Source: Elmis aenea (taxonomy: Eukaryota > Arthropoda > Insecta > Coleoptera > Elmidae). Taken from it: a stretch of 64,000 bases of DNA. Position numbers and translations under genes: made by a program. The stretch lies in NCBI GenBank assembly GCA_947652605.1, contig OX393577.1, positions 57,188,108 through 57,252,107 of the forward strand. Reading direction: 5' to 3'. Positions within the stretch are counted from its first letter, which is position 1. The number at the start of each line of letters is the position of its first letter. Under the pieces are notes generated by a model. The model ran no database searches, was not told where the DNA came from, and saw only the letters and a list, made by a program, of their open reading frames with translations. Of this stretch, positions 57,487-64,000 are shown piece after piece.

Positions 57487-58930
57487 TTCCACCAATTATT
57501 CATACACATGAGGTGTATCTCAATGTGAAGAGGATGAGGATAGTCAAAATGTTGAAGATAAATGATTAAATAGCAAAGTATTAACCGCATAGTATCAATA
57601 TACGCTAAAAATAGGCATTTCTCAAAAAGAACCCAAAATATTTTGTAAAAATGCCACAAAAACTCAAATCTTGACTAAAATTAAATATTCCTAGATTACG
57701 CAAACAATTTTATCGTAGTCTGCTTATTTTTTTAAAAGCGACAAATAATTTGTTTTACTTCTAAAAGGAGCAATATTGTATGTTTTAATTCAGTTGAAGA
57801 ATTTGATGGTAAAAAAAATTAATTATCGAACAATGTACAAATATACAGGGTTAATCAATTTTAAATGCATTATTGAGGTGTTGTTTCATTTTTAGTCATA
57901 TATAAGACAACATCGAGTCAAATTTATAAATAAATTTTTACAACAAACAGAGAATTATAAAAACCTTTCTCTTCCAAAAAATAGCTCAGACAAAAGCTCT
58001 AATAGCATTTGTTTTTCAATATTTAAGAAGATGTAAAGGGACGTTTCTTAATATTTTTAAAGTAAAAGTACAATAGAATTTAAGATAACTTAGATAATTT
58101 GCAAATTATGTTTTGTTTCATTATATGAACATTGTAGTCGTGAATGATATGAATAAGGTACTTTTTTTTTATATTCAAAAATACCTGAATTGTACAGTAA
58201 ATTGATTAAAATCAGGGTTTCTTTTTCACTCGGAACGCGCTGGTACGTCAAGTTGACATTTGGTTCACTTTAATTGACTTTAAAAGTTGCGAATTTGGCT
58301 TTCTCACAAAAAGTCGTTTTTTTATTGAAACGATAGTGGCCCATGCAATTTTTTAGATAGAGTATTTCATAATGAATTTAACAATATCAATAACTTGATA
58401 TTTTTATTTGGAATTATTTACAAAAACACAAAACAAAAGATACTTACTGTTTATTCAACAAAACTTTCGTAGTTTTATTTTTGTTGTGGTCTCTACGAGT
58501 TTTAATTAAATTTTAGTTGTTAATGGTTGTCTTGGAAATAGACAACAACAAAAAAAACATTTGGTTGCTATTGAGTATAGCCAACTATGATTATTAGTGT
58601 ATCTTACCAAAACTTTACAATAATTTTAAATTTTAATACCTTTTCCAATAAACATACCAAATCAGAAACTCCTCTATTTTAATGGTATGAGCCTTATTGG
58701 TTTATTTAAAAAAGTTGCCTTTTTGTTAAAAAAACTAATTTTGCAACCTTTACAGTTTATTAAAATTACCCAAATGTCAATTAAAAGATTAAAACTAACA
58801 AAAACGTTTTTCGGACACTTGTTGAATCAATAAAATTCAATGTATGCAGTCATTACACAGTTTGATGAAAAATCATTTAAAGGTTCCTTTTTCTAAAGAT
58901 GTAAAAATGTTCAAAATATACAGGGTGTTC
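57487..58930. other. AT-rich stretch, no gene seen
   Basis: No coding motif. At 58573-58584 a short block 'tatagccaacta' resembles the start of the dispersed repeat at 781 and 46256. Confidence 0.45.
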
Positions 58931-59010
58931 CATTTGAAATAATAAAGTAAGGGTAATTTCCGGAGAAGCCGGAAGTGAAACAATATTGTACATACGTTAA
59001 AAAAATCGAG
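58931..59010. mobile_element. One end of a CAGGGTG-type MITE
   Basis: CAGGGTGTTCCATTTG with 'atttccgg' and 'gccggaag', preceded by TA, matches the inverted right end of 41591-41768. The other end was not located. Confidence 0.55.
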
Positions 59011-60900
59011 TTTTTTTTGCTGTATCACTTGTCTAAAAAGTCATTTGTATAAAATATTAACTTAAAAAAAGGGGACGAGCCTGATTTCAGTTATACCTGG
59101 TATATCTTGATTAAAGTAACCCACTTTTTTTAAAAAAAATGTCAAGAACTGAATACACTGTGCACATTTTTAGTTAAGTCTTTTAAAAAGAACATAAAAA
59201 CTTATTTCTTCGTGAATTTACGATCCTTTTATCTCTATTGGTTTCCGATATAAGTTATTCATTAAGACACATGCAACCTGTTTACATTCAAAAATATTTT
59301 ATTTAATGATTTAATGGCTAATAGAAAATAAACAGCCAATTTATTAGATAAAACCCCTTAACGATTAAAAGAAATTAGTTAAAACGTATCATGTTCAGAT
59401 TTTAAGGAACAAATAGTGTTAAAACTAGTTAAAACATTAAAGTCGTTACTGAGCATGTACAAATATGTCAGTGTTTGAATTTTGTCTAAAAACAAAGATT
59501 TGTTGATTGATGAGTATCAGTGGTTGACAATTGGGGCGGGCACCTCCCACTTTTATTGCGAATAATCAGGGCAAATTTTCCTCGCCGAGCAGTGCGTTAA
59601 AATGCGGGACGCGGTACAAATTATGACAAAGCGAGTCAGTCCCGGATTATTCAAGACATCCGGAAACCCTAATTGACACCCCCAGCTGCCCTGATGGTAC
59701 CTTGGCAGACCGCTTCTTCCTTAGCTCGTCACTAATCATTTTTATGTTAGAACAAACTACTTGTAACTTGTAAGGTATCTGCTTATCAAAGAAAAATGAT
59801 AAGAACGCAAGTATAGTTACAAAGAATAGTATATGGAACCAGCTTTTGAGAACCCTCCGTTAGGTCAGTTAAGAACGAATCACAGAGAAAGGTTCAAGAA
59901 GCTAGAAAGTAGAGGTTCTTTTGGTTTTTAAGTTTCTTATTATGTTATGATCACGTGAAATCAATAAAAAGTCTTATAAAAATGATCACTAGACATAAAT
60001 AACAAATATAAGCATAAGAGTAACAAGTGCAGTTGCTCCAAGAAACAAGCCAATGTACAGGGCGATCCTTTACAATATTAACAGTTAAATCAAAAATTAC
60101 TATTCACCAGAAATCACGACCGTTTCACCACATATAACGAATTGCAACGCGGTTGGCCATGTCTGAGAGCAAGTGTAATGTAAGACCGCACTTACTACAG
60201 AATGCAAAAAGGCGAATGTACACCCCTGCATGATTCAGTGGAAGTTAGAAGTTGTGCCCCTTAGGAGAAATGCGGTCGAGCGAGCCCCGTGTTGATGCGG
60301 AACACGATCTCTAATTAAACGTGGTTGCCCTGCACGGATAGCCATAAATAATACTTTAAATATATTAACTGAAATATTCGTTAAGGCTGTAAGATATACG
60401 ACCTTTTATTATATTATACCTTTACCTTTAATGAAAATTTAAAATTGCCCGGCTTGCTCGGTACATTAGTTGAGCGGTATTATTTTGATTTGATTTAGGG
60501 ATCGCTCAGGATTTGAAATTGTTATTTCAAACGTTCTTAAACAGAACTAAGACCATTTTTACCTCTGATTAAACCGTAAGACTTCTAATAGAAACAAAGG
60601 GGGTGCGAAACGCTTAACCTGTACGTGGTTGCATAGGATTATTGTAAACTAAATAAGATGTACGATTATCATACCAAATTAAATTGCTATATATCTTTTA
60701 TACAGGGTGAACCAGATACGAATGTTTTACGGGGTATCTCGGTTACCGTAATAGTCAGCGAAAATCTGATATCGGTCTCTTGGGCTATTTTTTTAAATTA
60801 GAACGCTTATGTAAATCAGATTTTTAATATCGCTTTCCATTTTGGCACTACCGACGAAAAATTAAATTTCATCTTTTTGATATTAGGAAGGTTCTTTATA
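59011..60900. other. Mostly AT-rich stretch, no gene seen
   Basis: 59530-59730 and 60160-60340 are more GC-rich than their surroundings but show no long frame or motif. At 60705 'cagggtgaacc' after TA could be another CAGGGTG-type end. Nothing more is supported. Confidence 0.4.
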
Positions 60901-61353
60901 CAGATTTTTATGAATAATCTAGAAACAAAATTAAAATTTTTTTAGGGACCTTGACTTGCGAGAGATGATGTTGACTTATATTTATTTAAATAAAAGTTTT
61001 AGTTGGCCACATATTTTTTTTTTTTAATATGACATTCGGAGTTTACCCACCTAATATTTACATATGCTCGACGTTTCGGCAAACTCTCCCTTGTCATTAA
61101 CAAGGGCTTTTTAAAAAAATGTTTTTTACAGATTTTTATGAATAATCTAGAAACAAAATTAAAAGTTTTTTAGGGACCTTGACTTGCGAGAGATGATGTT
61201 GACTTATATTTATTTAAATAAAAGTTTTAGTTGGCCACATATTTTTTTTTTTTAATATGACATTCGGAGTTTACCCACCTAATATTTACATATGCTCGAT
61301 GTTTCGGCAAACTCTCCCTTGTCATTAACAAGGGCTTTTTAAAAAAATGTTTA
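60901..61353 (-). repeat. Tandem pair of 228-bp units (Penelope-like terminal repeats)
   Basis: 60901-61128 and 61129-61353 are direct copies with only a few differences, including gacgtttcgg in the first and gatgtttcgg in the second. They lie directly downstream of a Penelope-like coding remnant on the same (minus) strand. Tandem terminal repeats are a Penelope trait. On the minus strand each has (C)CGAAAC(G/A)TCGAG after an AATGAC...GGGAGAG segment, which resembles a decayed hammerhead core. Confidence 0.7.
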
Positions 61354-61414
61354 ACTGTTCGAATAAAAAGTTAACATATTGTCACTGACATAAATTAGTG
61401 ACACTATTTGTTAG

Positions 61415-62345
61415 TCAAGGCTGACTAAATTTGCTTTGTCTCTCACTTGACTGTGTCTTAGTCGCCGGCAGATCCCTTCGTGAGTCCCAGCTAGGAGGGC
61501 GTCTGTTGGCGTCGCTTCGCTGATAGGTAGAGGACGTACCTGCCTCTCCAAAACAGCTGGTCAGCACTGGTTCCCATGCTGTTGGCAATCTCTGTCCATC
61601 ATCCTGTTCATTGTTCATCCTCTTTTCAATTTTAATCGCCTCTCAGATGATCGTTGACGAGAAATGTTCTACATTGGCCAGTACTTTATGATTGATTACT
61701 AACAAAATATTTATGTTTCTGATTTCGCACACCCATGCGTCTATTGCTCTGCCCAATATATGATTTTTGACAAATCCCACACGGTATCTCATAGACCCCT
61801 TGGTTTTCCATTAATATCTTGTACTTTGGACTTAAGGACATTTTGAATTTAACGATTGACTGTAAAGATGGTTTTGACATTGTGGTGGTGGAGCAGATTA
61901 CTAATTTTATCGGACGGTTATTTGACATACGGTAAATGGGCTAAACCAATGGGAGGTGTTTCTGCCTCAGCAGTTTTCTTCGTAGTAATCCGGTTTAAAA
62001 ATCGTGTGTGCTTTATTTTTGTATCGGGTTTGAAGCCGAGCTGATCTTAAGGTTTTTAGTTCTTCGTCAATGTGGTTAATGTCGCTTAGTCTTTTGGAAC
62101 GTGTATAGTTAAGGTGTTAATTACAGACTGTCGGGTGATGATGAGAAGCAGCACCAAGATATCGATTTGTATTGGTCGGCTTTTTATACACTGCGTGTCA
62201 AAGCGAGTTATCTTCGTTTTTCATTACTAGGGCGTCAAGAAACGGCAATTGTCCTCCTTGTTCTTCTTCCATAGTATATTATATTCGGTAGTGGAGGTGA
62301 TCCCAAAATTTGTTTAGTTGTTCTTTACCGTGTGTCCATAGTACG
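61415..62345 (-). pseudogene. Penelope-like element: RT end and GIY-YIG endonuclease
   Basis: Reading the minus strand from 62345: VLWTHGKEQLNKFWDHL, then GGQLPFLDALVMKNEDNSL, a stop, then HAVYKKPTNTNRYLG, all typical of the segment after the RT core in Penelope-like elements. Further on, SLSPKYKILMENQGVYEIPC and KSYIGQSNRRMGVR are the GIY-YIG endonuclease (61928-61686): GVY and YIG with the following arginines are visible. After another stop the tail continues (61618-61415) with the usual KIEKR...DDGQRLPTAWEPV segment. Several stops and shifts make it dead. The RT core with its catalytic aspartates was not recognised. Confidence 0.8.
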
Positions 62346-62820
62346 AACCTTTGACTTTAGCCATACGTAGTATGAAGAAAGTATTTTGATCGCATACATT
62401 TTGGAATTCCAGATTACATCGGATTGGACAACGGAAGAAGCGCATGTAATATTTTCGTCATTTTTGACGGTTTAAAAAAAATATATAAATAAAATATGGA
62501 GTGAATCCTCTTAGTTCATCTACTGTATTTTTTTTTTGTATGTTTTTTACTATTGTAGTTTCCAAAAGTTTTAGTTTTCCTCTATAACTTTTCTTTACAT
62601 CCTGTATAAAAATATTAATTTATTTTTTGAAAGAATATTTTGCCGAAATACAATACCAGTCTTAAGACTCTTGTCTCTTAGCAAGAAGCAATTATATTTA
62701 TTTTTCTATTTATGCACACGTAGCTACACGATCATGACAAATGACGGTAATTTAAAACTAAATTAATTTACTTATCATAAATTGTTGAACGTCCGTTGTT
62801 TTAAGGTTTAGAAATTAAAA
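62346..62820. other. AT-rich stretch, no gene seen
   Basis: RT core sequence of the Penelope-like element would be expected here but is not readable. 'tacatcctgtata' at 62597 resembles an element end without a partner. Confidence 0.4.
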
Positions 62821-62829
62821 ACTCTGGAT

Positions 62830-62910
62830 TTACAGGACGGTTTTTATTGATTTTGGTTAAAAATCCGACGTTTCGCACTTAATGTTTTTAAGGCTTCTTC
62901 AAGGGCTGAA
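62830..62910 (-). repeat. Terminal-repeat motif of a second Penelope-like element
   Basis: On the minus strand 'cagcccttgaagaagcc' is followed by 'aagtgcgaaacgtcgg', a typical Penelope terminal phrase (…TTGAAGAAG…CGAAACGTCGG). It lies downstream of the endonuclease fragment at 63481-63741 on the same strand. Confidence 0.55.
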
Positions 62911-63480
62911 AACAAATGTGATTACAAATTTCATTTATAAAACTATTCTTAACATGACTTGAAACGATTAAATATAAATAACATAAATTTTAAATACTAG
63001 ATACAAGTTACAAATTAGATTGAAACAATTATACAATAAAAATACTTACAATTTTAACAATATTCATTGAAAATTGACAAGGCTAACATGGTGCACATAA
63101 CCATTTGTTTTTTGAATGTGTAGAACAATTCGAAAGTCAAAAATAACAGTGATACAGTCGCACTAATTTATTGTAAAATGTAAACAGTCTTTTCATTAAA
63201 AGGATTTTATGCGTAAAAATGTAAAATTAAAACGGATAACATAAAATTTTAAAAAAGACAGACACAAAAGCAAACACTTTAAAAATTTTACGTACAATAG
63301 TCAGGTTCAACACCAGTAACATTTTATAACAGTTTTACAGAAAGGGGGGAAACTGAACTATGTGGACCAATAATTTTTTAATTAGTAGATGTCCTAAGTT
63401 GGTTTAACACAACTTCAAATTTTATTGAAAACTACTTTTGAAATTAAGATTATTTGGAGTAAGGTTATTAAAGGAATGTA
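62911..63480. other. AT-rich stretch, probable 3' non-coding part of the second Penelope-like element
   Basis: No coding motif. The assignment rests on its place between the endonuclease C-terminus and the terminal motif. Confidence 0.4.
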
Positions 63481-63741
63481 TTATTTAATTATTAAACTGT
63501 TTTGGTTACAGATATCAAAAAGTAATTTGTAAGTCTTTTGACATATGTTATCAATGTCAGATCTGTCATTACATGCATTTTTGTTTACATTAATATAAAT
63601 ACTTTCAGCTATAAGTCTTTTAAACAAATTTTCTTCGTGGTGAACAATCTTAACGTCATTTAAATTAAAATTGTGATTGGTATTTAACATGTGTTGTGTT
63701 AAGCTAGTGGTTGTTGGAATATTTTTGTTATTATTATTCAA
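63481..63741 (-). pseudogene. Penelope-like endonuclease, C-terminal part
   Basis: An 86-residue frame contains TTSLTQHMLNTNHNF, then VKIVHHEENLFKRLIAESIY and NKNACNDRSDIDNI, which are the last blocks of Penelope-like GIY-YIG endonucleases (LTQH...HNF...VKI...E...R...ES.YI). The GIY-YIG half itself would lie at larger coordinates but is not readable there. This copy is different from the one at 61.4-62.3 kb. Confidence 0.75.
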
Positions 63742-64000
63742 ATTTAAATTGTCAAATTAATTTACCTAAATGAACTTTCATGGGTACACAACGTGCATCG
63801 GTTTTTGTCAAAAACATCTAAATTATTGCAAGAATGTTTGTTTTAAACAATCGAAGTGTTCTTTATAATTTAATTCACATGAGCCCTTAAATGCAAAGTC
63901 ATCAATGACAAATATACAGTTTAGTTTAAATCTTGTAATATAAAGAGTTATAGTATCTTAACTCATCACCTTAAAGAACTAATAATAAATAGCCTACTTT
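63742..64000. other. Upstream of the second Penelope-like fragment, unreadable
   Basis: On the minus strand a frame near 63930 reads NCIFVIDDFAFKG. It might be a decayed RT block, but neighbouring motifs are missing, so I leave it unassigned. Confidence 0.3.

Noticed and set aside
63850..63950. VIDDF-containing frame as a gypsy-type reverse transcriptase
   Set aside because: Only one short motif is visible, with stops close by and no neighbouring RT blocks.

Overview
The window looks like a gene-poor, AT-rich stretch of an arthropod, most likely insect, nuclear genome. I found no credible host gene, rRNA, tRNA or CRISPR array. What can be identified is transposable elements (TEs) of many classes, mostly decayed and often inserted inside one another. 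The mix (BEL/Pao, piggyBac, pogo-type elements with TA duplications, hAT-like and foldback non-autonomous elements, Penelope-like elements, a Helitron-like element, R1/I- and RTE/CR1-like LINE scraps and a mariner remnant) is typical of insects. The species cannot be told from this.

Layout. 0-10 kb: dispersed repeats, a Harbinger-like MITE, a LINE reverse-transcriptase scrap, an 11-bp minisatellite and a foldback element. 10.2-14.9 kb: three piggyBac remnants, two of them inverted copies of each other. 15.3-22.25 kb: a foldback element (961 bp without its insert) split by a nearly intact BEL/Pao retrotransposon whose 217-bp LTRs differ at one site; its polyprotein has one in-frame stop between RNase H and integrase. 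23.2-27.7 kb: a short hAT-type element (8-bp duplication) holding a foldback and a complete 2.8-kb pogo-like transposon whose transposase ends in a PHD finger and has one frameshift. 30-34.4 kb: a LINE RNase H region broken by a pogo-like remnant, itself broken by a short piggyBac.

35-50 kb: hAT-like, piggyBac-like and foldback non-autonomous elements, including one with a perfect 56-bp inverted repeat around a hammerhead-ribozyme-like core (40.7 kb), and a 1.24-kb element with an 8-bp duplication and remnants of an unnamed protein (44.2-45.4 kb). 50-57.5 kb: paired GGCCTAGGCC palindromes, a Helitron-like element, a LINE split by a 900-bp solo LTR that carries a minisatellite, a deleted mariner transposase and a hAT-like MITE. 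60.9-63.8 kb: two degenerate Penelope-like elements on the minus strand.

The parts do not form a host pathway. The useful biology is the insertion order that can be read from intact target-site duplications, and the two best-preserved coding elements, BEL/Pao and pogo-PHD. All family assignments come from reading motifs by eye; no database was searched.
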